DNA of 64,000 nt from Lewinellaceae bacterium (GTDB taxonomy: Bacteria; Bacteroidota; Bacteroidia; Chitinophagales; Saprospiraceae). A model generated the notes under the pieces. That model worked only from the letters and a program-made list of their open reading frames with translations, was not told the DNA's origin and ran no database searches. Position numbers and translations under genes: made by a program. Positions 8,261 to 16,910 of the stretch are shown in pieces. The stretch spans positions 62,001 through 126,000 of the forward strand of contig JADJSY010000017.1 in assembly GCA_016711435.1 (NCBI GenBank). The letters are read 5' to 3'. Position 1 is the stretch's first letter, and each line of letters opens with the position of its first letter.

Positions 8261-8268
8261 TACATTTG
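8261..8268 (+). promoter_or_regulatory. -7 promoter box upstream of the tandem-AAA gene
   Basis: TACATTTG matches the Bacteroidota TAnnTTTG element, 44 bases before the ATG at 8312. It lies in the divergent 248-base gap between fdx and the AAA gene. Nothing else in that gap is recognisable. Confidence 0.5.
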
Positions 8269-8311
8269 GCTGTTTGGCCCCAATGATAAAACATCTTAGA
8301 GCGCTTGTGTT

Positions 8312-10715
8312 ATGCAATTCGGAACCCATCAATCGCAACCAACGAATGAAGAACCTGAATTTAAACGATGGAAATTCAGGGAGTTGAAGATTTATGCTTC
8401 AACAGAATGGTTAGCTGATAATAAAAAGAAATACCGCCAGGTTTTCGATCGACTCGAAACGACCTATATCGAGCAAATACTTTTACATCGAAGAAGCCGG
8501 ACGGCCGCTCAGCAAAACGGACAATCCGTACTGCCAGATCACTTCCCTGCGCATGTACGAAGGGCCTTACGACGATATTCCCGAGTTTGAGCGCCAGTAC
8601 ATGAAACGTTTCTACGGCGAAGAAACCCGTTACATCTACGCAGAAATCACGCTGAAAAACCTGCTGCTCAGCAAGCCGTGGCAATGTGAGTTGTTCATCA
8701 AATTTTACAACGATGCCCGCGAACTGAAAGGGCAGGTGGTGCGCCTCCACAAAGTGGAAAAAAGCGACGACGGCATGAAAATTACCGCCGGCTGGGGCAG
8801 CAATGTGAAAGGTTCGTGGCGCAATGATCGCTACACCGCCGAAATCGTTTTCATGGATCAACTCATGGCTGTTATGCCTTTTGAAGTGGGTCTGGAATGG
8901 GATGAAGGCGTGAATGCCGTCTTTTTACCGGATAAGGGTCTACAGGTTTTCCTGCAACCCGACGAGGAAGATACCGAGAGTTTTGAAGAGGTGCTCTCCA
9001 AACTCGATGCGCTCATCGGCCTGAACGAGATCAAATCCAAGGTGCGCGAACACGCGCAATACATTCAGTTTCTGCAACTGCGTAAAGAAAAAGGCTTTGC
9101 CGAAAAAGACGGTATTGACGTTCACTCCATCTTTATCGGCAATCCGGGTACCGGCAAAACAACCGTCGCCAAAATGATGGGCCGCCTGTATAAAAAAATG
9201 GGCCTGCTGACCAAAGGACATGTGCACGAAGTGGACAGAACCGATCTGGTCGGCGAGTACATCGGTCAGACGGCTCCCAAAGTAAAAGACGCCATCGAAA
9301 TGGCGCGCGGCGGCGTACTGTTCATCGACGAAGCGTATTCCCTCGCCCGCAGCGCCGAAGATTCTAAAGATTTTGGCCGGGAAGTGATCGAGATTCTGGT
9401 GAAAGAACTGTCCAACGGCCCCGGCGACCTCGCCGTGATCGTTGCCGGTTATCCCAAGGAAATGAAAACCTTTCTCGACTCCAATCCGGGCCTGCGCAGC
9501 CGTTTCAAACTGACCTTTGAATTTGCCGATTACCTGCCGCAGGAACTCAGCCTGATTGCCGACTATGCCTGCAATGAAAAAGAAGTAATTCTGGCAAAAG
9601 AAGCGAAAGGCCTTGTGAATGAGATGATTACGGAAGCCTTCCGAAGCCGCGACCGCGCTTTCGGCAATGCGCGTTTCGTGCATGACCTGATTGACAAAGC
9701 CAAAATCCAGTTGGGCCTGCGCATGATGGGCAACCCGGAGGTGCGCAGCCTGGCGTCGGAAGCGCTGACGGTTATTTTAAAGGAAGACGTGGATAAAGTT
9801 AAAGTTACCCAGAAACGTCCGCTTCCCAATATTCCCGTCGATGAGGCGCTGCTCACTTCGGCCCTCCATGAATTGGACAGCCTGATCGGGATGCAAAATA
9901 TCAAAAAAGACATCCGCGAACTGGTTCACCTCGTGCGTTTCAACCGCGAAGCAGGCCGCGATGTACTGGGCCGTTTCTTTCTGCATACCGTTTTTGTGGG
10001 CAATCCAGGCACCGGTAAAACAACCGTGGCGCGTATTCTCACCAAAATTTACAAGGCGCTCGGTGTGCTCGAACGCGGGCACATGGTCGAAACAGATCGC
10101 CAGGGCTTAGTTGCGGGTTATGTGGGCCAGACAGCCATCAAAACCTCCGAACGCGTGGAAGAATCCATGGGCGGCGTGTTATTCATAGATGAAGCATACG
10201 CGCTGACCAATTCAGGCCGCGGCTCGCAGGGCGACTTCGGCGACGAAGCCATTCAGACCCTGCTGAAACGCATGGAAGACCACCGCGGGCAGTTCTTTGT
10301 TTTTGTAGCCGGCTACCCGGAAAACATGGATATTTTCCTGAAAACCAACCCGGGACTCAACAGCCGTTTCGACAAAATTCTTCGTTTTGAAGACTATGCG
10401 CCGGAAGAATTGCTGGAAATAGCGCTGTATATGTTCCAGCAAGAGCATTACCGCGTAGAAGAAGAAGCCAGGGAGTACTTAGGCAAATACCTTCATTTCC
10501 TGCATCAGTTCCGCGATAAATACTTCGGAAATGCCCGCGCTGTCCGCCAGGTCGTCATGGAAGCGATTAAAAATCAAAACCTGCGCATCGCGCACAACCG
10601 CCCGGAAGAAGACGAACGCATGCACACCATCACGGCGGATGACGTGGCTACATTCACATTTGAAAAGGATAAACTGAATTTGTTTGTGCGGAAGAATATC
10701 GGGTTCGGGAAATAG
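8312..10715 (+). CDS. Tandem AAA+ ATPase (CbbX/SpoVK-like), apparent frameshift near 8474
   Basis: Two AAA+ modules lie in one protein. The first has Walker A GNPGTGKTTVAKMM (about 9138-9180) and Walker B GGVLFIDEAYSLA. The second has GNPGTGKTTVARIL (about 9999-10040) and GGVLFIDEAYALT. Both carry the arginine-finger region NPGLRSRF / NPGLNSRF. This is the CbbX/SpoVK type, a hexameric remodelling ATPase; the substrate is unknown. The N-terminal frame from ATG 8312 reads KIYASTEWLADNKKKYRQVF and then RLETTYIE. Skipping one base at 8474 continues as KYFYIEEAGRPLSKT into the long frame. The long frame alone (ATG 8553) would lose about 80 residues, so I treat this as one gene of about 800 codons with a one-base insertion. 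Confidence 0.8.
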
Positions 10716-10762
10716 TTTGTCCCCATCCTGAACAAAGCCGCTCTTTTCCAGTTTTGGCTGGT

Positions 10763-11329
10763 ATGAAAAAAATCGTTGTAGCGATTACCGGTTCATCCGG
10801 ATCCATATATGCAAAAACCCTGCTGGATACGCTGGTGACGCTGGGTTCGCAATTAGATGCTGTGGGCATCGTGTTTTCCGACAATGCCAGACTGAATTGG
10901 GAACTGGAAATCGGGCCGGTGGATTTAAGCCCCTACCCTTTTCATTTTTACGAAAAAAACGACTTTTTTGCGCCCTTTGCCAGCGGTTCCGCCCAGTATG
11001 ACACAATGATCGTTTGTCCTTGTTCCATGGGAACCCTGGCGCGTATTGCCACCGGTATCAGCAACGACCTCGTAACCCGTGCGGCGGATGTGGTGCTCAA
11101 AGAACGGCGCAGGTTGATCCTTGTCACCCGCGATACGCCGCTCAGCCTGATTCATATCAACAATATGAAAACGGTCACCGAAGCCGGCGGCATCATTTGC
11201 CCGGCCAGCCCCTCGTTTTACTCCAAACCAGCCGACCTGGAGGCAATATCCCGAACTGTCACCGACCGGGTGCTCGACCTCGCCGGACTTCAATTAAAAA
11301 GTTACCGCTGGGGAGAAAATGAATGTTAA
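10763..11329 (+). CDS. ubiX: Flavin prenyltransferase UbiX
   Basis: UbiX makes prenylated FMN, the cofactor of UbiD decarboxylases, from FMN and dimethylallyl phosphate. The 188-residue protein shows the flavodoxin-like ITGSSGSIYAKTLLD start, VCPCSMGTLARIATGISNDL, the ERRRLILVTRDTPLSLIHINNM segment, and ICPASPSFYSKP near the C-terminus, all conserved in the family. I start at the ATG at 10763; the frame opens three codons earlier at a TTG. ubiD follows after 64 bases in the same direction, a common pairing that supplies cofactor for its partner. No terminator separates them. Confidence 0.94.
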   Translation: MKKIVVAITGSSGSIYAKTLLDTLVTLGSQLDAVGIVFSDNARLNWELEIGPVDLSPYPFHFYEKNDFFAPFASGSAQYDTMIVCPCSMGTLARIATGISNDLVTRAADVVLKERRRLILVTRDTPLSLIHINNMKTVTEAGGIICPASPSFYSKPADLEAISRTVTDRVLDLAGLQLKSYRWGENEC

Positions 11330-11393
11330 GAAAGAACAAAATTTACTTCACCGCTCAGCAAAAATTCATCACTCATTCACGATCACTTAAGAT

Positions 11394-13211
11394 ATGTCTT
11401 ACACCACTCTCCGCGAAGCAGTCAACGACCTCGAACGCAACGGCATGTTGCTCCGCATCCGGGAAGAAGTCGATCCCAACCTGGAAATAGCGGAAGTACA
11501 CCGGCAGGTATTTGATCGCCAGGGGCCGGCCATTTTATTCGAGCGTGTCAAAGGCAGCCCGTTCCAGGCGGTGAGCAATATTTACGGTACCTACAAACAA
11601 ACCGAATGGTTGTTCCGGCACAGCCTCGATCGGGTGAAACGGGTGATCGAACTCAAAAAAGACCCCACTGCCCTGTTGAAAAGTCCGTTGCGGTACCTCG
11701 GAGCGCCTTTTACGGCGTTGTCGGCGCTGCCGATGCGCAGTTGGGGCGACAGTCCGGTTACATACGGCACTACCACCATCGATCAATTGCCGCAGATTAA
11801 AAGTTGGCCGATGGACGGCGGCGCATTTATCACCATGCCGCAGGTGTACACGGAAGATCCCGACCAGCCCGGCCCGATGCACGGCAACTTAGGCATGTAC
11901 CGCATACAACTTTCTGGCAATCAATACATTCCGAACGAAGAAATCGGCCTGCACTACCAGTTGCACCGCGGCATCGGCGTACACCATACGCGCTACAACG
12001 AATTAGACAAGCCCTTTCATTGCAGCATTTTTGTGGGCGGGCCGCCCAGCCATGCTTTTTCTGCCATCATGCCGCTGCCTGAGGGCCTCAGCGAGCTGAC
12101 CTTTGCCGGGATGCTGGCCGGCCGCAGGTTTCGCTACACGCGCCGCGACGGACATTTCCTGAGCGGAGACGCCGATTTTGTGATTACCGGGGAAATTCTG
12201 AAAAATGTAAAAAAACCGGAAGGCCCCTTTGGCGACCACCTCGGCTACTACTCGCTGACGCATGATTTTCCGGTCATGCGCGTGCACAAAGTTTACCACC
12301 GGAAAGACCCGCTCTGGCATTTCAGCGTCGTCGGTCGCCCGCCGATGGAAGACAGCAGTTTTGGCTGGCTGATCCACGAATTGGTCGCGCCGCTCACGCC
12401 GCAGGAATTCCCCGGCCTGAAAGAATTGCACGCCGTCGATGCCGCCGGGGTACACCCCTTGCTGCTCGCGATCGGACATGAGCGCTACATGCCGTTCCGC
12501 GAACGGGTGCCCGAAGAAATCCTGACCATCGCCAACCGTATCCTGGGCAGCGGGCAGACTTCTTTAGCTAAATTCCTGTTTATCGCTGCCGCCGACGACA
12601 ACCCGGCCTTAGACACGCACGATATTCCACATTTTTTCCGGCACGTGCTGGAGCGGGTGGACTGGACCCGCGACCTGCATTTCCAGACAAAAACAACGAT
12701 CGACACCCTGGATTATTCCGGCTCCGGCTGGAATGCCGGTTCCAAAGTGGTGGTGGCTTGCCGCGGCGAAAGCCGCCGTGACCTAAAAGCCGAATTGCCG
12801 GAGAATTTCTCGCTGCCGGAGGGATTCGACGCGCCGCATTTTTACCAGCCGGGTATTCTGATGGTTCAGGCCCCCCGTTTTGAATACGAACAAACCGCCA
12901 GAAAACAGGCGGAGGAACTTTGCCAGTGGCTGGAGCGTTTCGACCTGCAACACATCCCATTGATCGTGCTTACGGATGACAGTCGTTTTGCTGCGGCCAA
13001 TTTGAACAACTTCGTCTGGGTGGCTTTCACCCGGGCCAACCCGAGCCATGACTTATACGGCGTTCGTTCCTTTTCGGAATTCAAACACTGGGGTTGTCGC
13101 GGGCCTTTGGTGATCGATGCCCGCAAAAAACCGCACCATGCGCCGGAACTGGAAACCGACCCTGCCATGGTGCAGCGCGCAACGGCTATTTTACAGCGGC
13201 AGGGGTTTTAA
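11394..13211 (+). CDS. ubiD: UbiD-family prenylated-FMN-dependent decarboxylase
   Basis: This is a 605-residue UbiD-family (de)carboxylase. The prFMN/metal region KKPEGPFGDHLGYYS carries the catalytic acidic residues in the E-x4-D spacing used by the family. Further matches are IGLHYQLHRGIGVHH and IFVGGPPSHAFSAIMPLPEGLSE. The length is at the long end for UbiD proteins. Together with ubiX it forms a decarboxylase system. The substrate is probably an aromatic acid, possibly in quinone synthesis, but the usual ubiquinone genes are not expected in this phylum, so it could serve menaquinone or another aromatic acid. tRNA-Glu follows after 138 bases. Confidence 0.9.
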   Translation: MSYTTLREAVNDLERNGMLLRIREEVDPNLEIAEVHRQVFDRQGPAILFERVKGSPFQAVSNIYGTYKQTEWLFRHSLDRVKRVIELKKDPTALLKSPLRYLGAPFTALSALPMRSWGDSPVTYGTTTIDQLPQIKSWPMDGGAFITMPQVYTEDPDQPGPMHGNLGMYRIQLSGNQYIPNEEIGLHYQLHRGIGVHHTRYNELDKPFHCSIFVGGPPSHAFSAIMPLPEGLSELTFAGMLAGRRFRYTRRDGHFLSGDADFVITGEILKNVKKPEGPFGDHLGYYSLTHDFPVMRVHKVYHRKDPLWHFSVVGRPPMEDSSFGWLIHELVAPLTPQEFPGLKELHAVDAAGVHPLLLAIGHERYMPFRERVPEEILTIANRILGSGQTSLAKFLFIAAADDNPALDTHDIPHFFRHVLERVDWTRDLHFQTKTTIDTLDYSGSGWNAGSKVVVACRGESRRDLKAELPENFSLPEGFDAPHFYQPGILMVQAPRFEYEQTARKQAEELCQWLERFDLQHIPLIVLTDDSRFAAANLNNFVWVAFTRANPSHDLYGVRSFSEFKHWGCRGPLVIDARKKPHHAPELETDPAMVQRATAILQRQGF

Positions 13212-13299
13212 ACGTCCTGCCGCACCTTGTTCGGCGAGGTCGGCAAACAGGGTGCGGCGGGACCATACAGGATTTATTTTCAAAAAATATCCGTGCGTA

Positions 13300-13332
13300 T
13301 TTGGTTTTCATGCTCCGGTGCTTTTATCTTTG
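13300..13332 (+). promoter_or_regulatory. Promoter of tRNA-Glu
   Basis: TTTG at 13300-13303 (-33 element) and TATCTTTG at 13325-13332 (-7 element), separated by 21 bases, match the Bacteroidota promoter consensus. The tRNA begins 17 bases further on. Confidence 0.75.
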
Positions 13333-13349
13333 CCCCGCTTCCGACAAGA

Positions 13350-13421
13350 GGCCCGTTCGTCTAGGGGTTAGGACGCAGGATTTTCATTCCTGTAACACGG
13401 GTTCGATTCCCGTACGGGCTA
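13350..13421 (+). tRNA. tRNA-Glu (anticodon UUC)
   Basis: A full cloverleaf can be drawn. The acceptor GGCCCGT pairs with ACGGGCT (one G:U), the D arm is GTCTAGGGGTTAGGAC, and the anticodon stem CAGGA/TCCTG presents TTC. The T arm is CGGGTTCGATTCCCG and the discriminator base is A. CCA is not encoded. The promoter and terminator fit this as a single-gene transcript. Confidence 0.96.
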
Positions 13422-13427
13422 CAAAAC

Positions 13428-13466
13428 ATCCCTCGTAACTTATTGGTTATGAGGGATTTGTTTTTT
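13428..13466 (+). terminator. Intrinsic terminator after tRNA-Glu
   Basis: ATCCCTCGTAAC pairs with GTTATGAGGGAT (one G:U) across a short loop, followed by TTGTTTTTT. The position just after the tRNA makes the role clear. Confidence 0.85.
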
Positions 13467-13526
13467 GGGGTGCAAAATATGACACGGTTATAGTGATGGG
13501 TGGTTGAAATGGGAGATGTTTGTATG

Positions 13527-13560
13527 AAAAGCCTGCGCTGGATGATCCGGGGCAGGTTTT
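13527..13560 (-). terminator. Hairpin terminator of the NACHT-like remnant
   Basis: AAAAGCCTGC (13527-13536) pairs with GCAGGTTTT (13552-13560). Read on the minus strand, it lies a few bases after the stop of the remnant frame and ends in a short T-run. Confidence 0.5.
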
Positions 13561-13569
13561 GTGTTTTTA

Positions 13570-13707
13570 TCACTTTTGGTTCTCCATCTCCGGCTCCACC
13601 CACTTCTCCGCAAAATACTCCTGCAAAATGCGGTGTCGGAAGCGCCAGGAGCCGCCGCCCTTGCCCGTGACTGGATTGCCGTCGAATTCGAGGATGTGAC
13701 GGAGGGA
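13570..13707 (-). pseudogene. C-terminal remnant of a NACHT/STAND-type ATPase
   Basis: Reading the minus strand from 13707 gives 45 codons that begin SLRHILEFDGNPVTGKGGGS, continue with WRFRHRILQEYFAEKW, and end at TGA 13570-13572. The GGSWRFRHRILQEYFA element is typical of the C-terminal helical end of NACHT-family signalling ATPases. An in-frame TAG lies immediately upstream and no start is present, so only the tail of a once larger gene is left. A terminator hairpin still follows it. No other gene is seen between 13708 and 13856. Confidence 0.55.
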
Positions 13708-13856
13708 CTAAAAGAACAGCATATCTTTTGCTGTGATAGGGTTATAGTTCTGAAACTGCTTGTGCTATCCGTTTTTTTACTTTTGCCCATGTTACTTTTT
13801 TATCCAATACATCAGGCAATGACTGGGATTCGGCATCCTCAAACCAAGCAAGGACT

Positions 13857-14162
13857 TTAATAATCCCAGTGTGAGGGGTTCGATTGTCGCCAATTGTAGC
13901 ATCGCATTTCGTTTAATGGAATTTTGAAATATACACTGCTGAATTGTTCCGTCCTTTTATCTAAATAGCGGATATTTTTTACCATTTCAATAATCCTTTC
14001 CCGCCCATAATAGGATAGTACCGTTTTGAAATCCTCCCAAGTGCCACGGTTTAATGCTTTTTCGACAACATGCATGGCGTTTTTTTCAAAATCCAACTGC
14101 GACTTGTCCACGTCCCAAAACAACGACGCACTAAAGTCTTCTATTTTCAGTTCCTTTTTCAT
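13857..14162 (-). CDS. DUF6922-like protein, possible orphan antitoxin
   Basis: The 101-residue soluble protein contains LFWDVDKSQLDFEKNAMHVV, YGRERIIEMVKNIRYLD and FKIPLNEMRCYNWRQ. I associate these with the DUF6922 family of Bacteroidota, whose members often sit beside AbiEii-like nucleotidyltransferase toxins. No such toxin is present here, so it may be an orphan antitoxin left over from a decayed toxin-antitoxin locus, in line with the NACHT remnant next door. That role is inference from recalled neighbourhoods. The ATG at 14162 gives the full-length family start. Confidence 0.6.
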   Translation of the reverse strand: MKKELKIEDFSASLFWDVDKSQLDFEKNAMHVVEKALNRGTWEDFKTVLSYYGRERIIEMVKNIRYLDKRTEQFSSVYFKIPLNEMRCYNWRQSNPSHWDY

Positions 14163-14275
14163 TGCGCTATAACCAGATTAAAGTGGCTTTGAAGATTTCC
14201 TTGATTGATTTTCTTGATGAATAGAGCATTGCAAGTGATACTCGTTAAAAACCACTTTGCGATGACTATACCTCC

Positions 14276-15688
14276 TTAAGAGTTTTTCCCAAAACTCAAA
14301 TCCGAGTTCAAAACACCCTGTGCGCGAGTACGCACCCGTTCGTCAGCGTGTGTGGTAGCGATATATTGCACCACCTGCTGTTCGTCTACGCGGGACAGCA
14401 TTTGAGGAGAAGTCAGTCCATTTTGAGTGCCGACGACGCCGACCGCGCTGGACACGATGCGGCTCATGCCGCCGACGCCCTGGTTGATCGCTATGGCAAA
14501 GACTGCGGTGAGTGCCGCTTCGGAACTCAGGATATCGCCGAGGCGCGGTATAACGACCCGAAGGCCGCCGAGGATCACGTCCAATTTAAAATTCAGGGCC
14601 GTTTGAATGTACAGGGTGTTGGCCATGCGCAATTGTTCGCGCACTAAGGAGGGTTCAAAACCCGCCTGCACAAAAGCACCGTACATGCGGATATTGCGCT
14701 GGATATACAGCCAGGCTTCGTCGCCGCGCAATTTTGCGCCGTTGTCGGACAATACGGTGGTCGAAGGCGCCGTAACAGAACCTTCCGAATCGATGCCGAC
14801 GCGTTGAAACACCCGTTGAAACGCCGCAGGCGCGTACATTTTCATGCTGGCCATGACGCGGTTCAGGCTCGCCCCAACGGCAGCAGCGCCGGTGAACTGG
14901 ATAAAACCGTAAGAAAAAATCGCTTTATCGTAACTGTTGATGGCGTCGAATTTGCCTTCGTGGGTGGATACATATTGAAGGGCTTTGGCCTGCTGGGCGG
15001 TCAGTCCCACAGACTGAATGGTGGCCACATCGAGTTCTATCTGCGATTGTCCGCCGTACATAATGCCCTGCGGATACAGCATGTACGGGCTGTAACTCAC
15101 GTTGTCGCGCATATTGGCGAGCACCTGTCCGCCATTGAGCAGCGGAACGGTGATGAGGTAGCGGGTAAAACCGGCATCGGGTCTTACTTCTACGGGAAAT
15201 TGAAGCCTGGCGCTGAGGTAGTCGCCGGTAAAAGGCGGCGTTGTCGGTTGCGGCGTTGGTGGCACAGGTGTTGGAACCGGCGTCGGCGTCGGGGTGACTG
15301 TGCTTCCTGTGGAGCGCACTTTTAGGATTTGCCCGACGGCTAAGTTGTTGCTAGTGAGGCCGTTGATGGATTTCAGTTCATCGACGCCCACGCCCAATTT
15401 GCGGGAAATGCCGTACAGCGTATCGCCGGGCGCCACTTTATAGGTTGAAAACGAACCGCTACCGGAAGACGAGGTTGTTGGTTGCGGTGCCGGGGTGACT
15501 GGTTTGGGTGCAGGTGCGGGCGTAACCACAGCGCCCGAAGAGCGCACCTTTAAAGTTTGTCCGACACTCAGGTTGTTGGATTTCAGGCTATTGATGGCTT
15601 TGATCTCATCCACACCCATGCCGAATTTGCGGGAAATGCCGTACAGGGTGTCGCCGGGTTGTACTTTATAGGTAGTGAAGACGCTCAT
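14276..15688 (-). CDS. Double-LysM protein with C-terminal lysozyme-like region
   Basis: Two LysM domains (about residues 6-50 and 82-126) share TYKVQPGDTLYGISRKFG and TYKVAPGDTLYGISRKLG. They are separated by Thr/Pro-rich linkers. From about residue 155 follows a 300-residue region with LQYVSTHEGKFDAINSYDKA and FSYGFIQFTGA, which resembles lysozyme/chitosanase-like catalytic cores with the Glu of THEGKFD as candidate acid. There is no signal peptide, so export by a secretion system, a lytic role inside a contractile particle, or release by lysis must be considered. LysM domains bind N-acetylglucosamine polymers such as peptidoglycan. holA lies upstream in the same direction, beyond 200 bases. 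Confidence 0.7.
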   Translation of the reverse strand: MSVFTTYKVQPGDTLYGISRKFGMGVDEIKAINSLKSNNLSVGQTLKVRSSGAVVTPAPAPKPVTPAPQPTTSSSGSGSFSTYKVAPGDTLYGISRKLGVGVDELKSINGLTSNNLAVGQILKVRSTGSTVTPTPTPVPTPVPPTPQPTTPPFTGDYLSARLQFPVEVRPDAGFTRYLITVPLLNGGQVLANMRDNVSYSPYMLYPQGIMYGGQSQIELDVATIQSVGLTAQQAKALQYVSTHEGKFDAINSYDKAIFSYGFIQFTGAAAVGASLNRVMASMKMYAPAAFQRVFQRVGIDSEGSVTAPSTTVLSDNGAKLRGDEAWLYIQRNIRMYGAFVQAGFEPSLVREQLRMANTLYIQTALNFKLDVILGGLRVVIPRLGDILSSEAALTAVFAIAINQGVGGMSRIVSSAVGVVGTQNGLTSPQMLSRVDEQQVVQYIATTHADERVRTRAQGVLNSDLSFGKNS

Positions 15689-15870
15689 TTAGTTATCAGT
15701 TATTGGTTATCAGTTATCAGTGTTAATAATGGGTTGCCAGGAACCCAAACGCTTAATGAATTGCCCAACCGGGTGTCTTCTGGGTGGCAGGCCTGGCTGT
15801 CAACGGATGCCGGTGGATTTTGGCGATTTTTATCCGTGGTAATCCATTATTTGCATTGTTAGTTATCAGT
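15689..15870. repeat. Family B word repeat, partial, upstream of the LysM gene
   Basis: TAGTTATCAGTTATTGG, then TTATCAGTTATCAGTG, follow at 15689-15722, and a second TTAGTTATCAGTG occurs near 15859. These are the GTTATCAG words of family B. The remaining bases up to the end of holA hold no gene that I can support. Confidence 0.6.
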
Positions 15871-15892
15871 GCGGAGAAGATTGCTCCCCCTG

Positions 15893-16905
15893 CTATCCAT
15901 GCAACATCCTCCAAAACATCTCTTTCATCAACGCTTCTTCGTCCGTACTCGTATTGTCGTTGTTGACGCCTTTTGAACGCAAATCATATTCTTTCAGCAA
16001 GGAAAGTACAGCGACTGTCTGACTTGGCGAAAAATTATTTGCCGCCATTTTGTATTCTTTTAAAAACCAGTCGGAGCGCAGGTCGAGGGTTTTTAAAACT
16101 TCCCCATCGGGGACGCCTTTTAAGGAGTGCAACATATACACCTTGGAAAATAGGCGTACAGGCTGGAAATGGTGACCACCAAAGGGTTTTTGCGGATGTT
16201 GGCGGCAAAATACTGCTGGATGCGGCTCACCTTTGCCTGGTCGCGTTGCGCCAGGGCTTTTTGCATTTCAAATACGTTGTAATCCTTGCTGATACCCACA
16301 AATTCCTGCACATGGCCGACATTCACGGCAGTTCCTTTCGGCAGGTTGAGGGTTAGTTTTTCCAGTTCATTGGCGATCCGGGAAAGGTCTGAGCCTAAGT
16401 ATTCCGCCATCAGACCTGCCGCCGGCGCGTCGATTTGCATCTGATGCGATTTGCAAAAAGAACTGATCCAGTCCGCTATCTGGTTGTCGTACAACTTTTT
16501 ACTTTCCAGCAGGGCTATATTTTTCCCCAGCAATGCCTTGCCGAATTTGGTACGTGCATCCACCTTTTTGTGTTTGTGGCAAACAACAAAAACGGTGCTG
16601 GGCATGGGATTTTCCAGATAGGCCGTCAATTCCGTCAGGCCTTTCATTTCCTGCGCTTCCCGCAAGATCACCACCTGCCGTTCGCTCATCATGGGATAGC
16701 GGCGCAGATAGTCCAGCAGCGTAATATTGTCTACATCCTTGCCGTACAAAACGGTCTGGTTGAATCCCCGTTCCGCTTCGGGCAGGGCATTGGCTTCCAC
16801 GGCTTCGGCCACCTGATCAATAAAAAAAGGTTCTTCTCCGTGCAAAAAATACACGGGAAAGAACCTTTTGGCTTTTATATCGCGGAGGATTTCTTCGCTG
16901 CTCAT
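15893..16905 (-). CDS. holA: DNA polymerase III subunit delta, apparent frameshift near 16148
   Basis: HolA is the delta subunit of the clamp loader, which opens the sliding clamp. The first frame (from ATG 16905) shows FFPVYFLHGEEPFFIDQVAE, the start of the AAA-like domain I. It continues through LGSDLSRIANELEKLTLNLP and NPLVVTISSLYAYF, then runs out of frame. Restoring one T in the TTTT run at about 16147-16150 gives YAYFSKVYMLHSLKG and continues in the second frame to the stop at 15893. The result is a protein of about 338 residues, normal for HolA. It lies five bases after topA, in the same direction. I read it as one intact gene with a consensus indel; a real disruption of this essential gene is less likely. 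Confidence 0.87.
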
Positions 16906-16910
16906 AGAGA

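Noticed and set aside
8465..8480. Programmed +1 frameshift in the tandem-AAA gene
   Set aside because: No slippery codon with a stop or structure is visible, and three other genes have similar single-base shifts, so a consensus indel is simpler.
13561..13860. Plus-strand open frame over the NACHT-like remnant
   Set aside because: The minus-strand reading gives a recognisable protein tail; the plus-strand frame has no recognisable motif.
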